From Syngnathus acus (taxonomy: Eukaryota; Chordata; Actinopteri; Syngnathiformes; Syngnathidae): DNA of 64,000 nucleotides. Positions 28,230-48,200 of this stretch are shown here, one piece after another. The translations under genes were made by a program, and so were the position numbers. The notes beneath the pieces were generated by a model. That model saw only the letters and a list, made by a program, of their open reading frames with translations, did no database searches and was not told the origin of the DNA. The DNA lies in NCBI RefSeq assembly GCF_901709675.1, contig NC_051103.1, forward strand, positions 3,147,501-3,211,500, read 5' to 3'. Position 1 is the stretch's first letter, and every line of letters begins with the position of its first letter.

Positions 28230-31200
28230 ATGTACTCCCCGCTCTCTCCTGACAAAGTGTGGGTCCCACTGCTCAGCTTCACGCTCCTCTTCCTCTTCGT
28301 GGCGCAAGCTGCAAAATGCCCAGAGCAGTGCGTATGCGACCAGATCCAGCTCGCCGTCACCTGTGTCAACAAGAACTTGACTGAGATTCCGCCCACTGTG
28401 GACGAGGTACTAATAGTGACCAGGAACTGCTGAATTGAGTTGAAGAGCTTCATTTAGACATCTTGACTCATGTCAGTCTTCTTGATTTCCTCTCTGTGCA
28501 GATTACAGTGAAATTTGACCTTCGAGGGAACGACATCCAAGAACTCCCCACCGGAGCGTTCCGAAAAACCCCGTATCTCACTCACCTGTCTTTGCAACGC
28601 TGCAACATCCGTAGGGTGAAGGAGGGCGCGTTCAGAGGCCTCGGCCGCCTAGTCTTCCTCAACCTGGCAAGCAACCACATTGACATCTTGTACCAGGTGG
28701 TTTTACACAATGATTTATGACATGTTGGCTTTGTATGCAAAATGATCACTTTGCAGCAGGGGTTTCCATTTTTTTTTTTTTTTGTTAGAGGACTGTCACG
28801 ATTCAACCACAGTTTCTTAAACCCGCTAAAACCAATCCATGCAGTCTTTCCTTCTTTTCTAAGAAGAAACTATACAAAGTCCAATTTGAATAATATTTTT
28901 TTTTATTAATTTTTATTTGCCGTGTGACGTACAGGAGTCTTTCGACGGTCTGTCCTCATTGAAGCAGCTCATGATAGACCGGAACCGCGTTGAGGAGATC
29001 CAGCCCGGAGCCTTCTCCCAGCTCGGCTTCCTCAACCTGCTCTCGCTTACGCACAACCATCTTGTCTACATCCCTAACATGGCCTTCCAGGTAAACATAA
29101 GGCAGCCTCACACTCTGCCATGGGTGAATTCTGCAAAAAGAGATTTTATATGTAGTACCTTCTCCCAACAGGGCTTACTGAACATCAAGTGGCTTCGCCT
29201 CAGTCACAACTCCCTGAACTACTTGGACATTGAAGCCTTCGCCGGCTTGTTCACTCTCAACCGGCTCAGCCTGGACCATAACGAGCTGCAGTTTTTCCCA
29301 ACAGAGACCATGACCAGGTGGGTTGACAACATTAGCGCTGACATCAGTCGTTAATTAAAATAGAAAGATAAATGAAAAAATAATGTTCTTCCAATATATT
29401 GGGGCCCTGTGTAACACAATTATGTATTATTATTATTTTTTAAAAATTGGGACTTTCCTGTTAGGCTTCGGCGTCATTTTACGACATCACAGAAAGCCCC
29501 CCAATATATGCTGAGATTCCATAAATACCTGCGGATAGGTTTCTCAACAACAATAATAAAAAAAAACACAAACTTGAATTTATAAATCAACAGAAGCCTT
29601 TTTGTACAGATTGCCAGAAGTGACCCGCCTGGATTTGAGCTACAATCCCATGACGTACCTGGGTGAAGAGTCTGTGTCAATGGCCAAGCTGAGCCACCTC
29701 TTCCTGGATCACATGTCCCTGCAGGATCTGGCCAACACGGCCATATCCAAGTCTCCCAATCTCATCCACTTGGATCTCAGCCATAACCAGCTGCGTGTCA
29801 TGCAACCCTTCTCGGACGGCACCCCTAAGCTGGCCCGACTCCACTTGGCCGGAAACCCCATTTACTGTAACTGCTACATGCGTCCGCTCAGGTACCAGCA
29901 AGCCTCGCTCAGCACACAAATCTCAGTGGACTCCATTCGACTTGTCTTTTCACTGTGTTACAGGGAGTGGGCCATCCGTAGTAAGGTGAAGCTGATAGGA
30001 ACATGTGCAGGACCGTTACACCTCTCCGGAGAAATCCTCGAAGCGGTCCATCCTCCGGAGCTGCGCTGTCAAAGCCAGGAGGCCATGCTGAAGGCCGAGT
30101 TTGAGGAAGCTAGTAGAAGAGCGCCGCCACCCACTGAGGCGCCGGAGAACAAAGCCAAGTGTCCCACTAACTGCGCCTGTGAGGTGAGTGTAGATGGCAG
30201 TTGTTTTAAAAGTGGTGGACTTTGCTGCTTAGTTCATTTTCCACAATAATATATTGTAAAGATTTTTTTTTTTAGTTGACTTCCCTTTCGAGGTTAGCGA
30301 ATGAGTTCAACTTCCCCATCTCCTCCATAATATCAGGCTGAGGCATACCATTCCTCCTGCGAGAACCGCGGTCACTCCAAAATTCCTCGGGGTTTCTCTC
30401 CGGACACACGCCTCCTCGACCTGCGCGGCAACAACTTCCACTACGTCCGGAGCAACAGCTTCCCCGCCGTCTCTCAGGTGGTGTCGCTGCACCTGCAGCG
30501 CTGCAAAATTGTAGAGGTGGAGGACGGAGCTTTCAATGGCATGAAGGGCCTCATCTACTTGTACCTCTCAGAGAATCTCATCTCATCCCTCAGGCCTGAA
30601 GCATTTAAAGGTATTGAAACTATGCAAATATAAAAAAGGGAAAATGTTGACTACTTTGTGCTCCTGCCACGTTACATGGTGCTTGTCTGCATTGTTCATT
30701 TCCTTATGAGAAGACACATGTTGCACTTTCCCCCTGTTTCTTCATTGGGTGTACTGTAATCCACAGGACTCCCTCAGCTGACTTACCTTCACCTAGAGAA
30801 GAACAACTTCACCATTTTCCCAAAAGCGGCCTTTAAACTGCTTCCGGGACTGCTTGCGCTTCATTTGGAGAACAACTCTATTTCCAAACTTGAGGCGAAT
30901 GCCCTGGATGGCGCTAAGAACCTCAGAGCCCTCTACCTCACCGGAAACGCTGTTGACCACGTATCACCCAAGGCTTTGGAGCACGTGGCCGACCTTGATA
31001 CGCTACACCTGGCAGGGAACAAGCTGAAAGAAGTGCCCACTGAAGCCTTGAGCAAGCTGGGGAACATGAAGGACCTGAGGTTGTCAGGGAACGCCATTCG
31101 GTGGGTTGGCCCAAATGCTTTTCAGCCTTTGGGAAAATCACTGAAGGAGCTTTATTTGGATAATATGGCATTGGAGAAGGTAGGTGGACCTTGCTGGTTG

Positions 31201-31960
31201 CTACAGTTATGTCCAGAATAATTGTGTTAAAAAACAACAATAAAAAAAATGCTGCAGTTCTCAAAAATAATATCAAACTCAACAGTTCTGCAATTCATAG
31301 TAATGGAAAATGCTCATTTTCATCAATTATTTACTCCACTATGACTTCATGTGTGGCTATGAACATGACTAGCCTTGTTTATTTATTGCAGATGTCTCAA
31401 AGCTCACTGGCAGGCTTGGGTCCAGGTTTGAGGAGTCTCTTCCTGGAGGGGAACCATCTGGAAGAGGTGCCGGACCTCCGTCAGTTCACCTCCTTGGAGG
31501 TCATCAACCTGGCGGACAACCCTTTGATGTGTGACTGCCCTCTGCTGCCACTACGCCTGTATGTCAATGAATAACTTATTCATTGTTTGGGGCTAGCAAA
31601 GTTTATTATTAATTACTCATAAATGTGTGGTTAATGTGTGGTTATCTTTGACACCCTTTGTCTAGCTGGATTGAGAAAGTCAACCTAAAGGTGCGAGCCA
31701 CCTGTGCCAACCCGCCTGAGCTGAGGGGCCGCAGAGTCAAAGACGTCCATGTTTTCAAGGCATGTCCAGGAGGCGATTCACTCCCTTCTGTTCCCAGTGT
31801 TGCCACAAAGCGTAGCAAGACGCCCAAGGCCACCAAACCGAAGCCGATGCACCTCAGCAGCAGAGTTAAGCAGGGTAAGATGCACAAAAGCAAATCCAAT
31901 CTTCGCAAGACTCCAAAGACAAAAGGGACCAAGAAAACAAAGAGACTGAGCATGGCGTAA
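28230..31960 (+). CDS. chadl: Chondroadherin-like leucine-rich repeat protein
   Basis: Secreted small leucine-rich-repeat protein of cartilage matrix; in mammals it binds collagen and limits fibril formation. Exons: 28230-28406, 28502-28696, 28935-29090, 29172-29317, 29610-29891, 29964-30183, 30337-30610, 30767-31179, 31392-31558, 31666-31960 (2325 nt, 774 aa; human 762). The N-terminus has a hydrophobic signal segment (VPLLSFTLLFLFVAQA) followed by a cysteine cap CPEQCVCD. Two LRR blocks follow, each with an N-terminal cysteine cap (second: CPTNCACE) and a C-terminal cap (NPIYCNC...; NPLMCDCPLLPLR). Typical repeats are LSLTHNHLVYIPNMAF and LHLENNSISKLEANAL. The C-terminus is a lysine-rich basic tail (KRSKTPKATKPKP...). 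The two-block layout is diagnostic for CHADL and separates it from CHAD. The gene lies between rangap1 and l3mbtl2, as in human. An AATAAA is at 32178-32183. Confidence 0.96.
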
Positions 31961-32578
31961 ACCTTAACCAAAGCTACTTTAGTTTCATGTTTGCAGTATG
32001 ATGTGCTCGGATGAAAATAGGTGTTCAATCTTCATAGCGCCATTAGATGGACATTCTCAGTGAAGGTAATGCTTTTTTAAAATTTTGACCATTTGAAGTC
32101 ATCTAAACACAACTGACAATTGCACTGTTGCTGGCAAGCACTTCAATTGATTTGCAAGTAGAAATAGTCAAGTGTGAAATAAAAGAAAAGAAAACAAGTA
32201 AATCTTTTATCTGCTTATTTTGGAAAATGAGTCTCAGAGGGAACGGATATTTACTCTCACTTTGCTGAAAGCAGCGATGAATCAAGCTTGAATTGCACCC
32301 TGTGCAAGACAATCAGACACAGACAATACAATTGATCTCAAGATTTTTTAAGACATTGAATTATAAACAAATTATACAGTGATGGAAAAACAACAACAGG
32401 AAAAACAGGAAAACCTCATTTCAATTTTTTCTTCAAGTCTCTGATTCTATCCCAGTCTCCCGTGTCCACTTCTAGACCTCTGCTGAAAAACAAGGTTTCT
32501 TCTGGACACAAAAGAAATAAATAGTCACCACGCATCACTTGATGTTCTGCAGTCTCTTTGCCGAGGTTTCCTGAAGTG
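31961..32578. other. Convergent 3' ends of chadl and l3mbtl2
   Basis: The chadl stop (31960) and the l3mbtl2 stop (32579) face each other across about 620 bases. A plus-strand AATAAA at 32178-32183 fits the chadl end. I find no exact AATAAA on the minus strand here, so the l3mbtl2 end is not placed. Confidence 0.6.
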
Positions 32579-39646
<7,068 letters not shown>

Positions 39647-42262
39647 GATAGGTCCGTTAGTTATTTTTGATCAAAAATAGCGAGTTGGTCCTTTTGCGCT
39701 CCTATTGTTTACTACCTGTTTGAGTAAATGTCCGACCACGCTGCGGCCGCGGCGCAGTTCGCTGTTCTAAAAATGGAAACTTTGTGGTAATTGTGACAAG
39801 CCCGATTGCGCTCATCTAACACGGTTTGCAGCAGACCTACTTCGTCCTCCAAGTTCTGTGAATGAAACGTTACGGTGTTTTACGTCGTTGTAAATTCAAT
39901 AAAACGATTGTATCAGAACGAAAAATTTCCGAATATTGCAATAATTCGCTGAATGGATATTTTAAGTTGCACTCACAGATCACGTTTTCACACTGACGAT
40001 ACAAGTTGTTTACAGAGGAAACGACGGTCGCTTACATTCTACGTCATCATTAACTCTCGACCGTGTTCTCGCGAGTTCACCTGTATTGTGGGACCAGAGG
40101 GGCGTGAGATTTTACGTTAAATTGAGAAATATATGGAATAAAAGCATAAGTTATAAAATTCCTTCGAGTATGTGGCTCAGGTGATTTATGCCAGAATTTG
40201 TGAAATTTTAAAATAGCCCCTGCCAATGATAAAAATCGAAAATACCTCAACGTGCTGATGGTTTGAATAATCAATCAAAAATAGTTTCACTGTCAACACG
40301 TGTAATTGTTTTATTCTCAACGAGAAACGTGACAAGATTTGCCTATAGATAATCGAGTTGCTGTTCCACCAAAATTGCACACAGTGGCGCTCATCAATTA
40401 CAGTGGGATTGAAGCTGCCCATTGAGGAAACTATTGGACTTAGACCTCATCTAGTCACCATCAGTAAGTCTTGTGCACCTTTTCAAAACTCATGATATGC
40501 GTTCCTCCGTGCAATAGTATATTTGTGCATTATTTATGCAACAGTACGTGTGCATTATTTTTCTAACAATTTATCCTCATAAAATACATGGCATAGAATT
40601 GAATGATAAAAATATATTCGAGGTATGGTTATAATGATTCATATGCGGAGACTACTTTTTTTTTCAGTCTGCAGAAAGGACTTAGTTGGACAGAAGGAGC
40701 CTGTTGGTTCGCCATTGGACCCTAAGATCAAAGGTAAGTATATTGCCTTTTGTCTTATGGTTTGTTGTAAGGGAGATTATATTAAAATTTCTAGATAACA
40801 TGAAATAACAGAATTGCCGTTGTGTTGATATTTGTCTGTTTTGTGCTGGCATGTCAATCTTGTCGAGTGTGTCTCATTTTTGTAGCATTACTTTTTGTCT
40901 ACAATCTATCTAGCTATACAATCTATCAAATACAATTTCTTTCAAAACCAATTTTTGATCTTTTTGTTCTTGTGCCACCTCGTCCAACATGCTCATTCTT
41001 TTGTGTTTTGGGTCAGGTTATGGTATTTTGTAATTAAATTTAAACAAATAATTGTAAGATATAATTAATTTTGTTAAATAATGTCTTAACTGGGGTGACA
41101 CAGGTTTCTGATGGGGCCATAGCACCCCCTCGATTTGGTGTTACGCCATTCTCACTCCAGCCAGGAACTGGCTCAGGTTGTTGAGAACGCCTATCTTTCC
41201 TTGCGCATTGAACTAAGCAAATTCATCCGATTCTCTTTGTTGGTTGATAATCTGGCCAACATAGAAGCAAAAACTGTTGGATGCAATTTGGGTTTGAAGG
41301 ATACCTTTGTGACATCATACTTGGAAATTTTCTGACAGACCTCGCATACTGTATGATCATACATTTGAGGTGCTGGAAACAGCGATTGTCTTAAAAGCAA
41401 ACAGTAAATTACAATTTAAATAACGTTATCAACATAATATTAATGCTCGTGCAAAACAAATAACAAAACTTACTTTGAGAGAGTTGCGCACATTATCTCC
41501 AAAGTGGATTCTATTTGGTGTAAAGTCGAGCTGCTTTGTTTCACTAAAATGTAAATGTTACTTTAATGTATATATTCTATGCACCTATAAGGAATTTGTT
41601 TATTACAAAAATCAAAAGCAGAGGTTTTGAAGGGGCAAAGGATTTATTTATAATCAACTTTGAATGCAAAAGGGGGAAAACTTTTTTTTACCCCACCGCC
41701 GGATTGAGACGAGTCAATTTATTTTGTTGTATGCTCACTTTTATATCTATTTTTTTCCAATTGACATCGCTTCATCCTCTCCCGCTCCCACCAGCGGAAC
41801 CACCATCACTTGGCAGGCAAACGAGCCGTCTCTACCCGACATTATCTCCAGTCAGACTCCGCTGGAAAGGAGGCTGAAATGACGGATGCAGCCATGGACG
41901 TGAGACCCAGGAACAGTTTATTTACATCCGAGGAAGCTGTCCAAGTTTAGGGGGGAAGCCGCTACGTGCGTTTTCCCCTCTTTACTTTCACCGACCCCCT
42001 CCTCCTACTCCGCTGGCAGAAATTTATAAAGAACAAAAAATCCGACGAGGGAGGGAGGAGGGGGGCTGATTATACGCCGAGGCTGAAATCGAGAGGCGAA
42101 CCCAGGGAAAGAGGAGTAATTTGTACACGGGACTTTCCCCCTCTTCATCCCCCTAAAGGAGGGGGAAAAGTCGCAATATTGGAAACGGAAAGGAATGAGC
42201 TTCTGACGGTGTGAAATCGTCTGCAATTGTGGATACTTTATATATTTTTATTTCGAAAAAAT
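39647..42262. other. Head-to-head l3mbtl2/ep300 intergenic region
   Basis: About 2.6 kb between divergent l3mbtl2 and ep300. The l3mbtl2 side has a GC-rich patch at 39735-39765. Exon-like pieces with good splice sites are 40668-40733 (plus; ..CAG before, GTAAGT after), 41474-41543 (minus) and 41191-41372 (minus; an open frame ending STNKENRMNLLSSMRKER). I cannot join these into one open reading frame and do not recognise the products. From about 41880 to 42262 the sequence is probably the ep300 5' UTR: purine/pyrimidine-rich with several short upstream ATGs. Confidence 0.5.
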
Positions 42263-45200
42263 ATGGCCGAGAACGTTCTGGACTCTGGCCCGCCTTCAGC
42301 CAAGAGGCCTAAACTCTCCTCTCCGGCACTTTCAGCCTCTGCCAGCGATGGAAACGGTACGTATGGCTTCAATATATCACCCGGGACTGTTTAATTTGTC
42401 AACATGGTCATTTCGCCTGTTTTTGTGCGCCTGAAAGCAGGCGAAGACGAGGGATTCCGCTTGTGTTTTTGTCGTAGCTGGCTAACGTTAGCCTTGCGGA
42501 GGAGCCATGGACGAGCCCTCTCAGCTAGCTCGCATGCTTCCAACCATTACAGCCGGAGCTAGCCACTGTTAGCCGTTTGCTAAGCTACATAACCGAAGAC
42601 TCCCGTGTTTAATTGCCTTTATAACCGGGCTTCGGTACAAATTAAAACCAAGCTCAAGTGGTCACGATCGGACACTACATTACACTGACAACAAACCAAT
42701 AGCTTCCGGCCTTGTCTTACTGAAGTCATATTTTGCAAGCGTTTGAAACAAATCAAAAACCCGAGTTTCCCTTGATAGTTAGCAACAGTTAAAGGTGTTC
42801 GTTAAAGCAGGGTCGAACTCGAGCTATTCTTTTAAACTGGTGCTTAAGCTTTAATTGCCATAGCTGGTAGTGGCCTCATCGTCAAACTGTGTAGCATGGA
42901 GTATGGACAGCGCCATGTCCAAAGCATCAGAATCAAGTTTGGCACGGAGACACTTCAACGTGCAGGAAAGTCAGTCTTATGTAAACCTTGTCGTTTTCCT
43001 TTCACTTTATTTTCTGAATATGTTTTCTTATGTGAAACACCTGCAATCAGTTTTCAGTGTCAACCTTTTGCCATTATACACAATTAATATACTTTGTGTT
43101 GTACATTCAAAGTACTAAAATGACTTGTCTTATGTTAGGGCAGTCTTTCAAAGTGTTGTGCATTTTTTCCCCTATGTGTTAAGTTGCTTTGATATAGTTC
43201 TGGCACCATCAAAATGACTTCAAAGTTTGTTTTTTGGAAAATGAAATGGAAGCGTAACCATTGGATATGTCAATTGGTGTGACTCTTTAACAGAATATAA
43301 TTTTTATCGTCATTGAAATAGCAGAAACAGCCTCAAGTTGGTTTTTGAAGAAGAAAATATAAAAAAAACATAAAGCAAAAGCAACACCAAAGAACACAAA
43401 GTTATGCAATGCAAATGGCAGTAAGGTAGTTATGGTCCATATAGACAAGCAGCAAAGTAAGGAATGTTGAATGTAGGAAGTCAACTATACGAAATATGCA
43501 GTGCAAAAAATACCTCTGATTGATTTATGTTAATATCTACAAAGCTGAAAAAGTAAAGTAGATCAGCTGTAGTAAGAAAATCCGAAAGCGTGCTCACGTT
43601 GTGGTATTAACTATTATTAAGAAGCAATTCAGTCATGTATTTTGGTCAACATAAATGTCTTTTTTTCTTTTTGCCTGTTCATTTTGCTGTAAAACGCAAA
43701 ACAATAATTACTGACTTTGTTTCTATTAGCTATGATGCCGTTTTGCGCACATTTACAAGAGGGGTGTGTGTTTGCACATACAAACTAGCCTCACCTGAGG
43801 CGTTGAGCTAAGTGTGTTCATTGTATGTTCAATGTCACGCATAAAAAAATGAAGTGTTATTATGCTTACGATGCTATGACTTATCCAAACTTTGTCATCC
43901 GTTTCAGATTTTGGCTCACTATTTGACTTGGAGCACGACCTTCCAGACGAGCTCATCAGCACTAATGATCCGGGCCTTGTCAATGGGGGTGATCTCAACC
44001 AGTTGCACACCACCCAGGGGGGAGGCCCCGGAGGTCTCGGTCCCGGAGGAGGCAGTGGGGGCCCAGGAGGAGGGATGGGATTCGGGCTCGGTCCGGGAGG
44101 AGGCGCCGGGGGCATCGGCGGAGGTCAGGATGCGGTGGCCAAGCATAAACAGCTGTCGGAGCTGTTGCGTTCAGGGGCGCCCACGTCCGCCCCGCAGGGG
44201 CACCAAGGGGCCTTGGGGAGCCCGGGAGGCCCTAGCGCCATTGGACAACACATGGCAAACATGAAGGCATGCCCTGGCCAGGTACCTCAGCAGATAATGG
44301 GGCCAGGACAGCAACACCTCTCCCCCCAGCAGCAGGCAAACATGATGCAGCAGAATGCCGTGGCTGGAATGATGGGTGGCATGAACAGGGCCATGATTGC
44401 GGCACAGCAGAAGGGAAATAACGGACAGACGCAAGCGGGCATGATGGGCAACCACATGATGAATGGTTCTCCCAGGATGGGCTTTGGGAATCAAGGGATG
44501 GGCAGCAACAGCAACCTGTTGGCTGAAACGTTACAGCAACAGGGAGGCGGTGGCCAGCCAGGCATCAGAGGACAACAACCTGGCGCTTTGAACAAGGTGA
44601 GAACTCTTCTGAACAATCATAATGGTATGAATTTTAAAAGTGCATCTGTTGTGTGTGTGTGTGTGTGTGTGTCCTGTTTGAAATGACAAGAATTTCTTCT
44701 GCTCATGTGTTTGACAAATAACTGGTACAGTCGCATGCATCGGATGTTATGAATACGTGGTAGAGGTTGCGAGGTTTGCTTGGTTGGCATTTCATCGACA
44801 GCAATATCTTGTCCCAGACCATCTATAAATGTCATTTGTTTTTTTCCCCCCCTCTACAATCCCAGGTTATTTTGTATATGTGAAAACATAATAGCAAAAT
44901 AGCCCAAGTAAAATCAGGAGCGTTTGCGTACCCATGTTCTTGTTTTGGATCGGATTCAAATTTGAGAAGAGTCATAAATATAAATTGCAAAAGGAGCTTC
45001 TGAAGCTGGTGACGGATGGAACTAGGGCAAAATCATAGAAACGGGAGCTGCTGATAAATAGATCTATCTCTGCCTTCGGTCTAGTGAGAGAATCTGAATC
45101 GCTGTTAACCGCAAAAGATCCAGTCATTTAATTCCAGGTAGGCTGTTGACACTTGTGGCATGTCCGAATCGTTATGGTCGTTAGAAATTACATAGTGAGC

Positions 45201-48200
45201 CTGAGGGCATATATCCATTCGTTTTTCAACTATGTTGGTCACACTTTTATTCCCCCTTCTCATCAGGTAGATGTTATATAGAAGTCAGTTAACAGAACCA
45301 TTTGCGATGATTGGTTGGTAGATGCCCAGTGGGAGACATTGTAATTAATTTCTTGCATTTGTGGTTTTATGAGTTGATCATTTAACACTCTTTTGACTTT
45401 TGGCCAAGATTGCAATCTCAGGCTTAGTTTTTAACAGTGCACAACGGCTGGCAGGAGGTTTGTCATCGTCCATGCGCTTGAATGTTTTGCCATGTGTCGG
45501 TCTAGATGGCGATGATGAGCAACCAAGGGGTCTCCTTTGGTGGTCCTTATGCCGGGCAGGGGAATCAAGGCCTCGGTGGAGCGGGAATGGGCCCTCAACA
45601 TCCCAATAAAGGCCCAATGGCTAACAGCCTGGCTCAGTTCAACATGGACAAGAAGAGTCAAGGAATGGCCACTATGGTAAGAAATACTGCCAACAAACTG
45701 CTTTGTACTGTAGTTCAAATGTTTCGCTTCCATGTAACCTTGACTTTTTATTATTCAGCTATCTGGCTGTTGTATTCTAAATGTGACTCAATGGTGACCG
45801 TTGACTTTAATCTTGTATCTGGCCTTGTCTTTCTCATTCTCCGCCTCCTCCTTCTTCTTTTTTTTTTTATCTCTTCATTGAACTGAATTCATCACCTTTT
45901 ATGTCTTTGTGTACTTATCCTGTGCACCTTGCTCACGCCCTTTTATTTCTCTCTTGCAGGGCTCACAGCAGTCCCAGTCAGGTGTTAGCGGGCCCTCGGT
46001 TGCATCTGTGGGAGGGGCACCTGGCATGGTTCCCGGTGCTCAGGGAGGCCTGGTGGGTCCCGGCACCCAGGTTTCGGCGGCCTCCGCCGCGGCCGGAGCA
46101 CCGCCCACCGCTGATCCCGAGAAGCGTAAACTGATCCAGCAGCAGCTCGTTCTCCTGCTCCACGCCCACAAATGTCAGCGGCGCGAGCAGGCCAACGGCG
46201 AGGTCCGACAGTGCAACCTGCCCCATTGCCGCACCATGAAGAACGTCCTCAATCACATGACTCATTGCCAAGCCGGCAAGAATTGTCAGGGTCAGTTGAC
46301 GAAGCACCACTCATTAATTCAACATGAATTACTTTTCCTAGTCATCCGCTATCAATTTTTTACCGCCATGTATTTTAATGAACTCTTCAAACAACTATTG
46401 AAAAGGATTATTTCTGTCGTTTGTTGAACACTCTTCAGTGTACAATTTAATGTGCAATTGAAAATAATGTGTCTGTTTCTGTACAATTTGATTTCTTTTT
46501 CATGGCTGGGAAGACAAACAGCAAAGCCACAGCAACAAAGTTTATTTTCATCCCTTTTCTTCCTCAGTCGCTCACTGTGCATCGTCAAGGCAAATCATCT
46601 CCCACTGGAAGAACTGCACTCGACAGGACTGTCCTGTCTGCCTCCCACTGAAGAATGCTGGGGACAAGAGGAACCCGCAGTGTGAGTGTCTGTATCTGAC
46701 CAAACCTTTTTTTTTTCCAACATTTGTCCCATCATTGGAAGATATGGGCTCCTTCGTATTTCTATTTATCAATTTGTCATTGCGAATTTTATGCTCAAGT
46801 GTATCTAATAGTCCTCAATTTTCATATGCCCTCACAGCTCTTCTGGGCGCAGCTGCCGCAGGTCTGAGCAGTTCTCTCGGGTCAGTCCCCGGTAGCCAAC
46901 CAAGTGCTCCAAACCTCAATCCGCCGAGCCAGATTGACCCTAGTTCGATAGAAAGAGCCTACGCAGCACTGGGTCTTACCTACCAGGGAAACCAGATCCA
47001 GGGTCAGCATTCTCAGTCTAACATGGTCAACCAGGCCCTCCAAGGCCAGCCTGGTATGAGGCCCATGAACCCGATGGGTAAGTTGGCTGTATGAAGACTT
47101 TTCAATTTACAGCAGTGAAGTTAAATGCAGTTTTAGTGTTAATGAGTGATGCAGATGTATAAAGTGATTGTGTTCTCCATGTCTAGGAGCGAATCCTATG
47201 GGAGTTAATGGAGGCGTGGGTGGTCCTTCTCAGAATCAGCAAGCCAACTTACTGCAAGACACTATGATGCATCTCAATGTGAATAGCCAGGGGTACGCAG
47301 GAAGAATCCTCCTGAATCACTTCAAACTAAACTAGTCCTTATTTCTCAACATAGTTTTGAACGTTAGCTAAGATTTGAAAGACGCCCTCCCTTTTTGTTC
47401 TTCAGTTTGATGAATGATGCCAGTGGGGTCATCGGCTCCATGCCTGCAGCAGGCCCTCCTTCTACGACAGGAATGAGAAAGAGTTGGCACGAGGACATCA
47501 CGCAGGACCTGCGAAACCACTTGGTACACAAGCTGTAAGTACCGACACCCCCCCCTCCCACTCATTCTCATTTTGTCTATAGGATACTGACGAATGATCT
47601 GACCCTTTGTTAATCGTATTTTTTTATTTATTTTTTTCACCCGCAGTGTTCAGGCCATCTTTCCAACTCCGGACCCCGCAGCTTTAAAAGACCGCCGGAT
47701 GGAGAACTTGGTGGCTTACGCCAGAAAGGTTGAAGGGGACATGTACGAGTCGGCAAACAATAGAGTAAGTTACCACAGCAGTTGATGATGCGTATTGGTA
47801 TTTATTTGAATTTTGCTTTCTTTGACTTCTTTTGCGGCAGGCTGAGTACTATCACTTGCTAGCTGAGAAGATCTACAAAATCCAGAAAGAGCTGGAGGAG
47901 AAGAGGAGGACTCGTCTCCAAAAGCAGGGTCTGGGTCTTGGCCCTGCTGGTATGGGTCAGTCTCCTACTGGACTGCCTCCAAGTGAGTTTGGGGATGGTA
48001 TGCCACATTTGTTACCTGAGAATCTTACTAAAGGAAAAAAACAACTTAAGAATAGTTTCTTAAGAAATAGCTTGTAAGAGGGTGTTGCTGGACCCTCTTC
48101 GGCACGTACATAAGCATACCTCTGTTTTTCCCAGATGGTCCCCTCCCTGACCCATCTATGGTACGACCCACCGGACCCAATCAGATGGTCAACAGGATGC

